Shown here in pieces: positions 17,588 to 26,835 of a DNA stretch of 64,000 nucleotides (position 1 is its first letter; each line of letters opens with the position of its first letter). The position numbers and the translations under genes are program-made. The DNA lies in contig NTLF01000020.1 in assembly GCA_002631855.1 (NCBI GenBank), positions 1-64,000 of the forward strand. The letters are read 5' to 3'. This stretch comes from Zunongwangia sp. ESRF-bin46. GTDB taxonomy: Bacteria > Bacteroidota > Bacteroidia > Flavobacteriales > Flavobacteriaceae. The notes beneath the pieces are model-generated. The model was not told where the DNA came from. It searched no databases and saw nothing but the letters and a program-made list of their open reading frames with translations.

Positions 17588-17613
17588 AAGGCTTCACATT
17601 TCTGTGAAGCCTT
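17588..17613 (-). terminator. Terminator of the initiator tRNA gene
   Basis: An 11-bp perfect stem (AAGGCTTCACA with TGTGAAGCCTT) with a four-base loop (GAAA on the minus strand), followed in the minus direction by TCTTTTTT. It lies 11 bases after the tRNA 3' end. Confidence 0.9.
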
Positions 17614-17624
17614 GTCATTCTTAG

Positions 17625-17697
<73 letters not shown>

Positions 17698-17811
17698 ATG
17701 TGGACGGCAAAGATACAAAGGATTTTTAATCTAACAAGTAATTAAACAACAAAATTTAACAGCTTTTCATAAAGTTTTCGTCTTCAAGATACTGTTTCGT
17801 ATTTTTAAGTG

Positions 17812-19371
17812 ATGACAAAAAAAATACGGGTCTTTATAATCGTCTTAGTTTCGGTATCAATACTCTTTATTGGTGGAATTATTGCAATCAATTATTTTCT
17901 GAAAAATAAAGTAGAAAATTTTTTGGCAACGCGATTACCAGAAAATATTATTCAGTCGTATGATGATCTTAGACTCGATATATATGAAGGTACATTGACA
18001 CTCATCAACCCCTCTGTACAAATTCAGAATAAAGAAGACCGTAAAACGCACACAAGCATTTCAGTAAAGAAATTGGTTATTGATGATATTAGTTATTGGG
18101 ATTACTTGCTTAATAACAAAATTCATATCGATGAAATATTGATTAATAAGCCAGACATTGTGTATTATAAAAACAAGCTAAAGAAAAGCCAGGATAGTGC
18201 ACAGTCTGGTGTTATAACGATGAATAGGCCTGTTTTTCTGGATCGTTTAAAAATTGAAGAAGCTAGAGTAAGCATTTTTGATGGCAAAAAAGATTCATTA
18301 ATGCTTTTTACAAATCATTTTTCTCTTGAAGTTGACTCTATTACCACTAATAAAAAAATCATTAAACAACGGTTGCCAGTTGCTTTTGGAGACTATAGAG
18401 CCCAAACAGATTCTGTTTTTGTAAAAGTGAGCGATTATGAAAATGTAACGGTGAAAAATCTACGGTTAGAAAATAAAAATATAGCCATTGCCGATATTCA
18501 CCTATACACCAAATATTCCAGAACAGAACACGCACGCATTATTCCAGTGGAAAAAGACCATTATAATTTGAAAATAGATTCATTTTTAGTTAAAAAAGTT
18601 GATTTTGGTTTCCAAAACAGAAAGTTGTTTATTTCTGGCAACTCTGTAAAATTAAACAACCCTTCATTGGATATTTACAGAAATAAGTTGGTTGCAGATG
18701 ATAAAACCATCAAACCGCTCTATAGCAAAATGCTAAGAGACATCCGGTTTGATTTGACTTTAGATTCAGTAAACATCAATAACGCAGCAATCGTTTATAC
18801 CGAAAAAGTAAAAAAGGAAAACAAAGGCGGAACAATTAATTTTAAAAACCTAAATGCTAATATTAGCAACGTTAGTAATACGTACAAGGATTCAAAAAAG
18901 ACACACATAAGGGTAGATGCCATTTTTATGGACAGTACACCTTTTACAACCGATTGGAGCTTTGACGTGAATAACACAAACGATACATTTCTTTTTAAAG
19001 CCGATGTAGGAAGTTTGCCCGCGGAAGATATTAATAGCTTTACCGTGCCAAATCTTAAGGTGCAATTAGAGGGTGAAGCCAATAAAACCTACTTTACTAT
19101 TGATGGAAATAATACAGCGTCACAAGTTGATTTAAAGATAAATTACGATAAGTTTAAAATAAACGTATTGAATAAAAAAGGGGATAAAAAGAACGGCTTT
19201 TTATCGGCAATTGCTAACATTTTTATTTCAAAAGACAGCGATAAAAGTGAGGGTGATTTTAGGGAAGGCTCTGGAGAAGTTAAGAGAGATAAAACTAAAT
19301 CTTTCTTTAACTATTTGTGGCTTAATGCGGAAAAAGGACTTAAAAGTAGTTTAACGGGTGGGAAAAATTAA
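17812..19371 (+). CDS. AsmA-like membrane-anchored protein
   Basis: 519 residues from ATG at 17812; a GTG one codon earlier is possible. One N-terminal membrane helix (about 5-28) leads into a long beta-rich region of the AsmA/DUF748 style: LRLDIYEGTLTLINPSVQI, VKKLVIDDISYWDYLLNNKIHIDEILINKPDIVYY. Proteins of this superfamily span the periplasm and are linked to lipid transport or outer-membrane assembly; the specific role here is unknown. The C-terminus is charged (KSEGDFREGSGEVKRDKTK). Confidence 0.65.
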   Translation: MTKKIRVFIIVLVSVSILFIGGIIAINYFLKNKVENFLATRLPENIIQSYDDLRLDIYEGTLTLINPSVQIQNKEDRKTHTSISVKKLVIDDISYWDYLLNNKIHIDEILINKPDIVYYKNKLKKSQDSAQSGVITMNRPVFLDRLKIEEARVSIFDGKKDSLMLFTNHFSLEVDSITTNKKIIKQRLPVAFGDYRAQTDSVFVKVSDYENVTVKNLRLENKNIAIADIHLYTKYSRTEHARIIPVEKDHYNLKIDSFLVKKVDFGFQNRKLFISGNSVKLNNPSLDIYRNKLVADDKTIKPLYSKMLRDIRFDLTLDSVNINNAAIVYTEKVKKENKGGTINFKNLNANISNVSNTYKDSKKTHIRVDAIFMDSTPFTTDWSFDVNNTNDTFLFKADVGSLPAEDINSFTVPNLKVQLEGEANKTYFTIDGNNTASQVDLKINYDKFKINVLNKKGDKKNGFLSAIANIFISKDSDKSEGDFREGSGEVKRDKTKSFFNYLWLNAEKGLKSSLTGGKN

Positions 19372-19728
19372 TTAGTGCTCGGCAATCCAAGCTATGGCTT
19401 TCATACGTTCTTCTGAAGTAAAATTCTTAGTGTTAGAATTTGTAAAAAGAGACACAATTTCGCCACAAGAATGAATCCATTTTCTATCACTTACTACAGC
19501 AACTTTATTAAAATGGTCTGCATGTTTTATTTTAAACATCACTTCTTTAACCACTGCCGGCAAGGAAAAGGTTTCTATGCCTGTATCTTCAATGTATAGG
19601 TTGATTTTATCGAATTGCTCTAACTTAGCTTTAATTTTTTCGATAAAAGTATCCACAGTCTCCGAGTTAAAGTTTCCTTCAATTAGAAATCCAACTGTGG
19701 TATCTGAAAAACTAAAATCTGATAGCAT
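19372..19728 (-). CDS. SpoIIAA-like (STAS-fold) protein
   Basis: 118 residues with the SpoIIAA-like pattern: an N-terminal beta pair (VGFLIEGNFNSETVDTFIEKIKAKL), a central strand (KINLYIEDTGIETFSL) and VAVVSDRKWIHSC before the last helix (SEERMKAIAWI). STAS-type domains act in protein-protein or lipid interactions, but no partner is encoded nearby. Its stop abuts that of the AsmA-like gene, so the two are convergent with no spacer. Confidence 0.75.
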   Translation of the reverse strand: MLSDFSFSDTTVGFLIEGNFNSETVDTFIEKIKAKLEQFDKINLYIEDTGIETFSLPAVVKEVMFKIKHADHFNKVAVVSDRKWIHSCGEIVSLFTNSNTKNFTSEERMKAIAWIAEH

Positions 19729-19770
19729 ATAATAAGCAATAAGTTAGACCTATTAAAGGTACTGAAAATA

Positions 19771-19950
19771 TTATTGTTCAATACTTTCTACTGAAAAGGC
19801 TACCAATTCACCATTTTGAAACGTTGCTGAAACTTCTATTGGGTTACAGCAAATTTCACAATCTTCAACATAAGTAGTAGATACCGAAGGGTCCAACAGC
19901 ATGGAAATCTGTTCCCAACAATAGGGGCATTGAAAAAAATGCTCTTCCAT
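19771..19950 (-). CDS. CPXCG-motif cysteine-rich small protein
   Basis: A 59-residue ORF. It begins [20 protein letters not shown] and has a second pair CEICC (residues 31-35). These are the two zinc-ribbon cysteine pairs of the CPXCG-motif family common in Bacteroidota and gammaproteobacteria. The 4-Cys arrangement suggests a zinc-binding fold; the function is unknown. It is 8 bases downstream of nothing else and lies between the ABC-F gene and the SpoIIAA-like gene, all on the minus strand. Confidence 0.85.
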   Translation of the reverse strand: MEEHFFQCPYCWEQISMLLDPSVSTTYVEDCEICCNPIEVSATFQNGELVAFSVESIEQ

Positions 19951-19958
19951 CGGTTAAG

Positions 19959-21896
19959 TTATTTTAGTTCTTCTAATTTTAAAGTTACTGACTCCCAATC
20001 TTCCATTAAACTGTTCAACTTTTTCTTTTTTGCTTGGTAGCTATCAAAAAAGTTGGGTTTGGCAATGGTTTCGTCATAATTTACAGCCAGTTCCACATCA
20101 ATTTCCTTGATTTCTTTTTCCAGCTTGCTAATTTTGCTTTCAGTATTGCTAAGTTTATTCTGAAGCGATTTCAGCTTCTTTTGCATTTCATAATCTTCTT
20201 TTCCAGAAGTAGCTTTTTGCTCCTCTTTGCCTGCCTTAGCGGTAGACTTTTTTTCTGTAACGGTCCGCTTTTCGGCTTCGCGCAGGTTTTCAAGATTACG
20301 TTGTTCTAAGAAATAATCAATATCCCCTAAATATTCTTTTATTTTTTGGTCTTTAAACTCGTAGATTTTATCGGTCATACCCTGAAGAAAATCCCGGTCG
20401 TGTGATACTAATAGCAATGTGCCTTCAAATCTCTTTAATGCATCTTTTAAGACATTTTTCGACTTAATGTCCAAGTGGTTGGTAGGTTCATCCATTACCA
20501 ACACATTAAAAGGTTCTAATAGTAATTTTGCCAAAGCCAACCGGTTGCGCTCCCCACCTGAAAGTACACGGACGTATTTATCAACTTCTTCACCTCTAAA
20601 TAGAAAGGCACCCAATATATCTCGAACTCGAGGACGGCTTTTCATATCGGCAGCATCGATCATTGTTTCTTCAACTGTTTTTGAACCGTCCAAGTATTCA
20701 GCTTGGTTTTGCGCAAAATAACCTATCTGAACATTGTGGCCCAAGTTGAGCTTTCCTTGGTGCTCAATTTCGCCTACAATAATTTTGGCCAACGTGGATT
20801 TACCTTGACCATTTTGCCCAACAAAGGCAAGTTTACTATCGCGATCTACTTTTAGATCAATATTACTTAATACGTGGTTGTCGCCATACGTTTTCGAAAT
20901 ATTTTCAGCTTCTATAACTACTTTCCCTGGTGTTACTGAAATAGGGAACGATAAACTCATCACGCTGTTATCGTCTTCATCTACTTCAATGCGGTCTATT
21001 TTGTCAAGCTTTTTAATTAGCGATTGTGCCATGGTTGCCTTACTGGCTTTGGCCCTAAATTTTTCAATAAGTTTTTCAGTGGTTTCTATTTGTTTTTGCT
21101 GATTTTTCTGTGCTGCAAGTTGCTGCTCTCTCAATTCGGCGCGTTGAACTAAGTATTTCGAGTATGGATAATTGTAATCGTAAATTTTTCCGAGGGAAAT
21201 TTCAATGGTTCTATTGGTTACGTGATCTAAAAACATTTTATCGTGCGAAACTACCACAACTGCTCCAGCATAGCCGTTTAAAAACTCCTCCAACCAAAGA
21301 ATGGACTCAATATCCAAGTGGTTGGTAGGCTCATCCAGAAGCAAAATATCATTGTTTTGAAGTAGCAATTTGGCCAATTCAATTCGCATACGCCATCCTC
21401 CAGAGAAAGTTTCAGTAAGCTTGCCGAAATCTTCTCGCTTAAAACCTAGTCCCTGTAAAATGCGCTCGGTTTCACCTTGATAATTATACCCGCCGTGAAT
21501 TTCATATTGATGTTGTACATCGTTTAGGTCTATCATTAGCTGATTGTAGCTGTCGCTTTCATAATCAGTGCGCTCTGCCAATTGCGTATTGATGTGTTCT
21601 AGCTTCTTTTCAAGCTTTTTAATTTCGGTAAAAGCTTCATAAGACTCTTCAAGAACGGTTTTCCCTTTTGTAAAATCGATATCCTGCTTTAAAAAACCAA
21701 TGGTAACCTCCTTATCGGTAGCAATTTGGCCTTCATCATACTCTTGCTCTTTAGAAATGATACGAAGCAACGTAGATTTACCAGCACCGTTTTTACCCAC
21801 AAGGCCAACGCGGTCCCCAGGCGTAAGTTGAAAGGTTATTTTTTCAAAAAGGTACTCACCTTGAAAAGAAACAGAAAGATTGTGAATGTTCAGCAT
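19959..21896 (-). CDS. ABC-F family ATPase (ribosome-associated)
   Basis: 645 residues from ATG at 21896 (MLNIHNLSVSF, the usual beginning of the first ABC domain); an upstream ATG at 21929 adds 11 unrelated residues. Two ATPase domains: first Walker A GKNGAGKST and signature FSGGW with LLLDEPTNHLD; second Walker A GQNGQGKST, signature LSGGERNRLALAKLLLEP and VMDEPTNHLD. A linker helix pair lies between them, and there is a C-terminal coiled-coil domain (about 575-645). No membrane segments are present, as expected for ABC-F proteins acting on the ribosome. The subgroup (Uup/YheS-like) cannot be settled. Confidence 0.93.
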   Translation of the reverse strand: MLNIHNLSVSFQGEYLFEKITFQLTPGDRVGLVGKNGAGKSTLLRIISKEQEYDEGQIATDKEVTIGFLKQDIDFTKGKTVLEESYEAFTEIKKLEKKLEHINTQLAERTDYESDSYNQLMIDLNDVQHQYEIHGGYNYQGETERILQGLGFKREDFGKLTETFSGGWRMRIELAKLLLQNNDILLLDEPTNHLDIESILWLEEFLNGYAGAVVVVSHDKMFLDHVTNRTIEISLGKIYDYNYPYSKYLVQRAELREQQLAAQKNQQKQIETTEKLIEKFRAKASKATMAQSLIKKLDKIDRIEVDEDDNSVMSLSFPISVTPGKVVIEAENISKTYGDNHVLSNIDLKVDRDSKLAFVGQNGQGKSTLAKIIVGEIEHQGKLNLGHNVQIGYFAQNQAEYLDGSKTVEETMIDAADMKSRPRVRDILGAFLFRGEEVDKYVRVLSGGERNRLALAKLLLEPFNVLVMDEPTNHLDIKSKNVLKDALKRFEGTLLLVSHDRDFLQGMTDKIYEFKDQKIKEYLGDIDYFLEQRNLENLREAEKRTVTEKKSTAKAGKEEQKATSGKEDYEMQKKLKSLQNKLSNTESKISKLEKEIKEIDVELAVNYDETIAKPNFFDSYQAKKKKLNSLMEDWESVTLKLEELK

Positions 21897-21963
21897 GTAT
21901 GTAACAATTGTGACGGTAAATTTTTGCAAAGATGCTTAAATTTGTAATGGTAAAAAAATAACT

Positions 21964-22338
21964 ATGAAAGGCTCTAAATTGTACAGCATATTTACAGGAA
22001 CGTGTCCTGTGTGTCAAACTGGGAAAATGTATAAAACCAAAAACCCATATATTTTTTCTGAAACATTAAACATGCACGATAACTGTCCGCACTGTAACAC
22101 CAAGTTTAAAATTGAACCTTCTTTTTTCTACGGAGCAATGTATGTGAGTTATGCAGTAGGTGTGGGGTTTGCGGTAGCTGCCTTTATTATTGCCTACTTC
22201 TTTATAGGCTTAGGACGGTTAAACACCTTTTTTGTTATTACTGGAACATTGTTCGTTTTTTTCCCAATAATATTACGGTTATCGAGAAATATTTGGATTA
22301 ATTTTTTCTTCAAGTATAATAAGGAAAAAGCAAATTAA
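21964..22338 (+). CDS. DUF983 membrane protein with zinc-ribbon cysteines
   Basis: 124 residues. The N-terminal half has two cysteine pairs (CPVCQTGKM at about 14-17, CPHCNTKF at about 40-43) and the FFYGAMYVSYAVGVGFAV block; two membrane helices follow (about 55-77 and 83-103). This is the DUF983 layout, found in many bacteria beside respiratory or cytochrome genes but without an assigned function. Its stop overlaps the stop of the convergent oxidoreductase by a few bases. Confidence 0.9.
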   Translation: MKGSKLYSIFTGTCPVCQTGKMYKTKNPYIFSETLNMHDNCPHCNTKFKIEPSFFYGAMYVSYAVGVGFAVAAFIIAYFFIGLGRLNTFFVITGTLFVFFPIILRLSRNIWINFFFKYNKEKAN

Positions 22339-23378
22339 TTTTTGAATCGGGCAATGTTAACTTCGGAAAGTAAATTTTCATTTTTTTCTGAAAAATCATA
22401 CAGCCATTCAGATAGGAGAGGAGCCATTAAAATACCTCTAGTTCCAAGACCGTTAAAAAACAGAAGGTTTTCGTGTTCTAAATTTCCCAAAAGTGGTTTA
22501 CGGTCTTTTACCGTAGGACGCACGCCAGCTATTTGATCGATAATTTCATAGTCGCAAGAAATCATCTTTTCTAATTTTGAAACAATCGTTTTTCGAGCTT
22601 CGTCGGTAGCATCTTTGCTGAAATCATCTCGGCTGTATGTAGCGCCTACTTTATAAATATCATCACCTTGTGGGATTATAAACAACGGGCCTTTTAAAAT
22701 AGCTTCACTCTGAAGTTTGGGTGCTTTTATAATAATATATTCTCCTTTGTTTCCCACAAAATTATCCGTTGGAAAAAATGGGTTTTGTACTACTGAAGCC
22801 CCTTCAGCAAATACAATTTTTGTTGACGAAACACCTTTGTAAATAACAGAATCAGTTTCTAATTGAAGTTGTTTGTAGTCAAAAGTTTCAGTAATCAATT
22901 GATTGTTTTTCTGAAGATAATCGCGATATGCTGAAATTAATTTGGTTGGATTTATTTTACCACATTCCAGCACTTTTCCGAAACCGTAAGGCGCTTTTAT
23001 AGCAGTGTTATCGTTCTTTATTATTTCCGTAGAAAGAAAAGGGGAAAGGGCTTTTTTATCACTGGCAACCATCCAGTCGTTTTGTTCTTCAATGCTGTTT
23101 AAAACTCGGTAAATAGGCGTGTTTTCCAACAAATCAACCTTCAGTTGTTTTGAAATTTCTTCGTAAAAAGGAATAGCTTTTTCTAAAAACTCGCTTCCTT
23201 TCCAAACGGCAGTAAATCGTTTTAAAACCACTGGATTAAAAACCCCGCCAGAAACTACCGTAGAATGATTGATACCAGTATCATACACCACGAAATTCTT
23301 TTTGTTTTTGCGCAATGTCTTACAAAAAGCGATTCCGGCGATTCCTAGTCCTACGATAATGTAATCAACTTCTTTCAT
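22335..23378 (-). CDS. FAD-dependent amine-oxidoreductase (DadA/DAO family)
   Basis: 347 residues. The N-terminal dinucleotide-binding motif is VDYIIVGLGIAGIAFCKTL (GxGxxG at about 11-16). The C-terminal IAGVRPTVKDRKPLLGNL and NGLGTRGILMAPLLSEWL motifs are typical of DAO-family FAD oxidases. Such enzymes oxidise amines or amino acids; the substrate is not predictable. It stands alone on the minus strand, with the fabD terminator just upstream. Confidence 0.85.
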   Translation of the reverse strand: MKEVDYIIVGLGIAGIAFCKTLRKNKKNFVVYDTGINHSTVVSGGVFNPVVLKRFTAVWKGSEFLEKAIPFYEEISKQLKVDLLENTPIYRVLNSIEEQNDWMVASDKKALSPFLSTEIIKNDNTAIKAPYGFGKVLECGKINPTKLISAYRDYLQKNNQLITETFDYKQLQLETDSVIYKGVSSTKIVFAEGASVVQNPFFPTDNFVGNKGEYIIIKAPKLQSEAILKGPLFIIPQGDDIYKVGATYSRDDFSKDATDEARKTIVSKLEKMISCDYEIIDQIAGVRPTVKDRKPLLGNLEHENLLFFNGLGTRGILMAPLLSEWLYDFSEKNENLLSEVNIARFKN

Positions 23379-23420
23379 ACTGCAATTTAGGTATATTAGT
23401 GGTTGCCAAAGCTACAAAAC

Positions 23421-23455
23421 ATAAAGTGCCACAAACTTAATTTGTGGCACTTTAT
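23421..23455 (-). terminator. Terminator downstream of fabD
   Basis: A perfect 15-bp stem ATAAAGTGCCACAAA / TTTGTGGCACTTTAT with a 5-base loop, beginning 20 bases after the fabD stop on the minus strand. Confidence 0.8.
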
Positions 23456-23474
23456 AAATACTTCAAATAGGTTT

Positions 23475-24356
23475 TTAAATTTCAGCTTTCTCAGTCGTTT
23501 GACTACGATCAATTTTCTTAACCAAACCTTGTAATACATTTCCGGGGCCTACTTCTATAAAGTGATCAGCACCATCTTTAATCATATTCTGAACACTCTG
23601 CGTCCATTTTACAGGGGCTGTTAATTGAAAAATAAGGTTTTTCTTAATTTCTTCAGGATCGGTTACGGCAAACGTACTTACGTTTTGGTACACAGGGCAG
23701 GTAGGTTTTGAAAAATGAGTGTTTTCAATAGCTGCGGCTAATTCTTCTCGAGCGGGTTCCATTAGAGGGCTGTGAAAAGCACCACCAACAGGAAGCATTA
23801 GTGCACGACGTGCTCCAGCTTCTTTTAAAGCTTCACAAGCGGCTTCTACGGCTTTTATCTCACCTGAAATAACCAATTGCCCGGGACAGTTATAGTTTGC
23901 GGCAACCACGACGCCATCTATATCGGCACAAATGGCTTCTACTACATGGTCTTCTAGACCTAATACGGCAGCCATTGTCGATGGTTTTAATTCGCAAGCG
24001 TTTTGCATCGCCTGCGCTCTTCTAGAAACTAAAATCAAAGCATCTTCAAAAGCTAAAGCTCCATTGGCTACTAACGCAGAAAATTCACCCAAAGAATGTC
24101 CTGCAACCATATCAGGTTTAAAGTTGTCACCCATTACAGTTGCTAAAATGGTTGAATGTAAAAAAATAGCAGGCTGTGTTACTTTAGTTTCTTTCAGTTC
24201 TTCAGCTGTACCTTCGAACATGGTTTTGGTAATATCGAAGCCTAATAACTCGTTGGCGCGATCAAATAATTCTTTTGCTTTATCTGAAGTTTCATATAAA
24301 TCTTTACCCATTCCCGGGAATTGAGCTCCCTGACCGGGAAATACGTATGCTTTCAT
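23475..24356 (-). CDS. fabD: Malonyl-CoA:ACP transacylase
   Basis: 293 residues. The N-terminal FPGQGAQFPGMGKDLY and the nucleophile elbow GHSLGEFSALVA (serine near residue 92) define FabD; later GGAFHSPLM supplies the catalytic histidine, followed by the IEVGPGNVLQGLVKKI ending. It loads malonate onto acyl-carrier protein to start and extend fatty acids in the cytoplasm. It is monocistronic by spacing, with its own terminator. Confidence 0.96.
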   Translation of the reverse strand: MKAYVFPGQGAQFPGMGKDLYETSDKAKELFDRANELLGFDITKTMFEGTAEELKETKVTQPAIFLHSTILATVMGDNFKPDMVAGHSLGEFSALVANGALAFEDALILVSRRAQAMQNACELKPSTMAAVLGLEDHVVEAICADIDGVVVAANYNCPGQLVISGEIKAVEAACEALKEAGARRALMLPVGGAFHSPLMEPAREELAAAIENTHFSKPTCPVYQNVSTFAVTDPEEIKKNLIFQLTAPVKWTQSVQNMIKDGADHFIEVGPGNVLQGLVKKIDRSQTTEKAEI

Positions 24357-24392
24357 AGTTGGTTGTTTTATGCTGTAAAAGTAAAAATAAAA

Positions 24393-24420
24393 ATCCCCTT
24401 TTCATAAATTGAAAGGGGAT
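24393..24420 (-). terminator. Terminator downstream of the stress-type PNPOx gene
   Basis: A 9-10 bp stem (ATCCCCTTTC / GAAAGGGGAT) with an 8-base loop; the minus-strand transcript then runs into a T-rich tail (TTTTTATTTTTAC). It lies 14 bases after the stop of the gene at 24434-24934. Confidence 0.85.
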
Positions 24421-24433
24421 AGTATAAAGTTAA

Positions 24434-24934
24434 TTATAAATCCATTTTACCAGAAGTGCCAATGTCTTTATCATCACCAGTTACGGCCGCTGCTTGTAGC
24501 TTTAAAAAAGTAACTAATTGGTTGCTGTCATTGTTCCAGTAAGCGGCTTCTTTGGGATGAAATTTAATGGCGGTTAAGTTTGGGTCTTCTTTGCCATCAA
24601 ACCAAGCGTTGTCTTTTTTGTTATATAAATCGTCTAAAACAGCTTGATCGGTAATGATTTCTGCGTCACCATATACGCTTACAAATTTCATGGAACCTGG
24701 GTCACTGTATAATAGTTGAGTTTCAGATTGTTTCAGTAAGTCACTGTTATGGTCACTATCATTTCGGCTTAAAAACCAAATGTTTCCTTCTTTGTCTACT
24801 TCCTTGGTGTGCATTGGCACCACGCTTAAAGGCTGTTTGTTTAATCGGGTGGCGAACATGGCAACTTTAATATCGGCTACCATGTCTTTGAATTTCTTTT
24901 TTGCTTCGTCGTTGCTTACATTTTCGGTACTCAT
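24434..24934 (-). CDS. Pyridoxamine-5'-phosphate-oxidase-like general stress protein
   Basis: 166 residues with a split-barrel flavin-binding pattern: VADIKVAMFATRLNKQPLSVVPM, GNIWFLSRNDSDHN, LLYSDPGSMKFVSVYGDAEI. The helix KKDNAWFDGKEDPNLTAIKFHP is typical of the general-stress-protein-26 group. These proteins bind FMN or FAD and probably reduce unknown small molecules. It is too short and lacks residues for true PNP oxidase activity. Single gene with its own terminator. Confidence 0.88.
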   Translation of the reverse strand: MSTENVSNDEAKKKFKDMVADIKVAMFATRLNKQPLSVVPMHTKEVDKEGNIWFLSRNDSDHNSDLLKQSETQLLYSDPGSMKFVSVYGDAEIITDQAVLDDLYNKKDNAWFDGKEDPNLTAIKFHPKEAAYWNNDSNQLVTFLKLQAAAVTGDDKDIGTSGKMDL

Positions 24935-25018
24935 ATCTTTTTCTTTTCAAGTTACAAGTTTTAACCGCCTTAAAGCGTCAATTTTTTATTAAAGTATGTC
25001 CAATAGTTTGTTAATATG

Positions 25019-25861
25019 CTATTGATATTTTTTCACAATACTTTGTACACGAGATAGATATCCTGATCCAAAAATATTGAGATGAACCAATAAATAATAC
25101 AATTGCCATAAGGAAACACGTTGCTTCCAATTGTTTTCTAGTGGAAAAATGGAATGATACTGAGTAAAAACTTCTTCTGAAAACCCACCAAATAGTTGCA
25201 TCATGGCCAAATCCATCTCACGAGGTGCAAACGAAACAGCGGGATCGATTAAAGTAGGTATTTCATTTTTTGAAACCATATAATTTCCGCCCCATAAATC
25301 GCCGTGGATTAAGGCTGGTGGTTCGTCTGGTATTTCTGAAGAAACATTTTTATAAAATACGTCCAAATTTGAAAAATCGAAACCTTGTTCTTTTGCCATT
25401 TTAAACTGTGGCGCTAACCGCTGATTGATATAAAAATCGGCTGCTGAGGTTTCTGTTCCATTATATTGGGGAAGACTACCTATATAATTGCTATGATCTA
25501 AGCCAAAAGTTGACTGAGTGGTTTTGTGTAGTGTGGCTAAATTTTCAGCAAAATGCTTCCAAAAACTACTGGATGTTGAACCTTCGGGTATATATTCTAA
25601 CAATAAATATGAGGTATTTTCAATAACTCCATAATTAATTACTGAAGGGATTTTAAAACTGTTTGAACTTCTCAGGAAGTCTAAACCTTTGGCTTCGGCT
25701 TCAAACATTCCGGGGAATTTTGAAGCAATATTTGTTTTAACAACAAGTTTTTTTGAAACACATTCCAGTAAAAATACATCGTTAATATCACCACCAGAAA
25801 GAGGTGTAGATTCAAGTAAATTCAAGTTGTTTTCTTCGGCTATTTTGGTAAGAATATTCAA
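25019..25861 (-). CDS. Fructosamine-kinase-family protein
   Basis: 280 residues from TTG at 25861; no ATG lies near the N-terminus, and the TTG is preceded by a purine-rich GGAAATAAA overlapping the folA stop, so the non-standard start is likely real. Kinase-fold motifs: LVVKTN lysine strand, LLLEYIPEG hinge, ALIHGDLWGGNYM catalytic loop and LIDPAVSFAPREMDLAMMQLFGG. The family deglycates proteins by phosphorylating fructosamine or ribulosamine adducts. It sits three bases after folA and is probably co-translated. Confidence 0.88.
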   Translation of the reverse strand: MNILTKIAEENNLNLLESTPLSGGDINDVFLLECVSKKLVVKTNIASKFPGMFEAEAKGLDFLRSSNSFKIPSVINYGVIENTSYLLLEYIPEGSTSSSFWKHFAENLATLHKTTQSTFGLDHSNYIGSLPQYNGTETSAADFYINQRLAPQFKMAKEQGFDFSNLDVFYKNVSSEIPDEPPALIHGDLWGGNYMVSKNEIPTLIDPAVSFAPREMDLAMMQLFGGFSEEVFTQYHSIFPLENNWKQRVSLWQLYYLLVHLNIFGSGYLSRVQSIVKKYQ

Positions 25862-25864
25862 AAT

Positions 25865-26347
25865 TTATTTCCGTTCGTAGGTTAAATATGAAAACGAATA
25901 ATTATGCTTTTCGTCTTTTTCGTGTTTCACTTCAGAAATTAATTGCCATTTGTCCATATCAATTTCAGGAAAATAGGTGTCGGCTTCAAAAGTTCCGTGA
26001 ACTCGGGTTAGTTCAATTTTGTCGGCAGTGTCTATGGCTAAATTATAAATTTCGCCACCACCAATAACAAAAGGTTGTGGATCATTTTGGGCCTTTAATA
26101 ATGCTTCATCTAAGCTATGCACAACAATAGCACCTTCTTTTTGGTACTCTTTGTTTCTGGTAATGACCAAATGCGTTCTATTGGGAAGTGGTTTTGGGAA
26201 CGACTCAAAAGTTTTACGACCCATGATAATATGATGGCCGGTGGTGAGCTTTTTAAACCGTTTAAAATCATCCGGCAAGTGCCAAACAAGGTCGTTGTCC
26301 TTCCCTAACTCATTGTTTTCACCAGCTGCTGCAATTAAAGTAATCAT
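25865..26347 (-). CDS. folA: Dihydrofolate reductase
   Basis: 160 residues. MITLIAAAGENNELGKDNDLVWHLPDDFKRFKKLT carries the conserved IxxA, WxLPxDxxxF signature; IIMGRKTFESFPKPLPNR and FVIGGGEIYNLA complete the cofactor and folate sites. The enzyme regenerates tetrahydrofolate for thymidylate and purine synthesis. Its start overlaps the stop of the 2TM-domain gene by ATGA, and the kinase gene follows closely. Confidence 0.95.
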   Translation of the reverse strand: MITLIAAAGENNELGKDNDLVWHLPDDFKRFKKLTTGHHIIMGRKTFESFPKPLPNRTHLVITRNKEYQKEGAIVVHSLDEALLKAQNDPQPFVIGGGEIYNLAIDTADKIELTRVHGTFEADTYFPEIDMDKWQLISEVKHEKDEKHNYSFSYLTYERK

Positions 26348-26775
26348 TGTACGTCTGGGGGTAAGGGGTTGTTGTCCTCCTTTTTTTTTACTTCCTCTTT
26401 TTTGGGAAGTTGAACATCTTTATTCACCTTTTTTTCGAGCTCTTTAATACGGTCTGCTTGTTTGGCTTTTAGCTTTTCAAGTTGACGGTTCTCCCATTCT
26501 TTCCCCATAAACTTGCTCATTACAAATACATTAAATACGTGGATTAACAGTATAAATGCCCAAATAAGTACCACCCAAACGGACCAATTTGGGAAAAGAA
26601 TATCGGCTCCTTTTTTAAGCACTAAATCAATTACTAAAAGAAAAACAGAGCCTATTAAAAAGAAAATAAAATGCCGCATTAAATTCTTTTTCTCTTTAAT
26701 ACGTCTACGCGCGTATTCGTATTGTTCGCGTTGTTCCGAGTCGATTCTTTCGGTTTTTTTGGATTTTGAAAACAT
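26344..26775 (-). CDS. 2TM-domain protein
   Basis: 143 residues: a charged N-terminus (DSEQREQYEYARRRIKEKKNLMRHF), two membrane segments (about 34-55 and 66-86, hydrophobic with a VWVVLIWAFILLIHVFNVF second helix), and a lysine/glutamate-rich cytoplasmic tail. The EYARRRIKEKK start and WENRQLEKL segment after helix two are typical of the 2TM family in Bacteroidota, sometimes fused to histidine kinases. Function unknown. Upstream member of the folA operon. Confidence 0.85.
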   Translation of the reverse strand: MFSKSKKTERIDSEQREQYEYARRRIKEKKNLMRHFIFFLIGSVFLLVIDLVLKKGADILFPNWSVWVVLIWAFILLIHVFNVFVMSKFMGKEWENRQLEKLKAKQADRIKELEKKVNKDVQLPKKEEVKKKEDNNPLPPDVQ

Positions 26776-26835
26776 AGTTAGTTACTTTTATGTCTAAAGT
26801 AAAAATACCTATTTTTAATTGTTTAATCCAACTTG

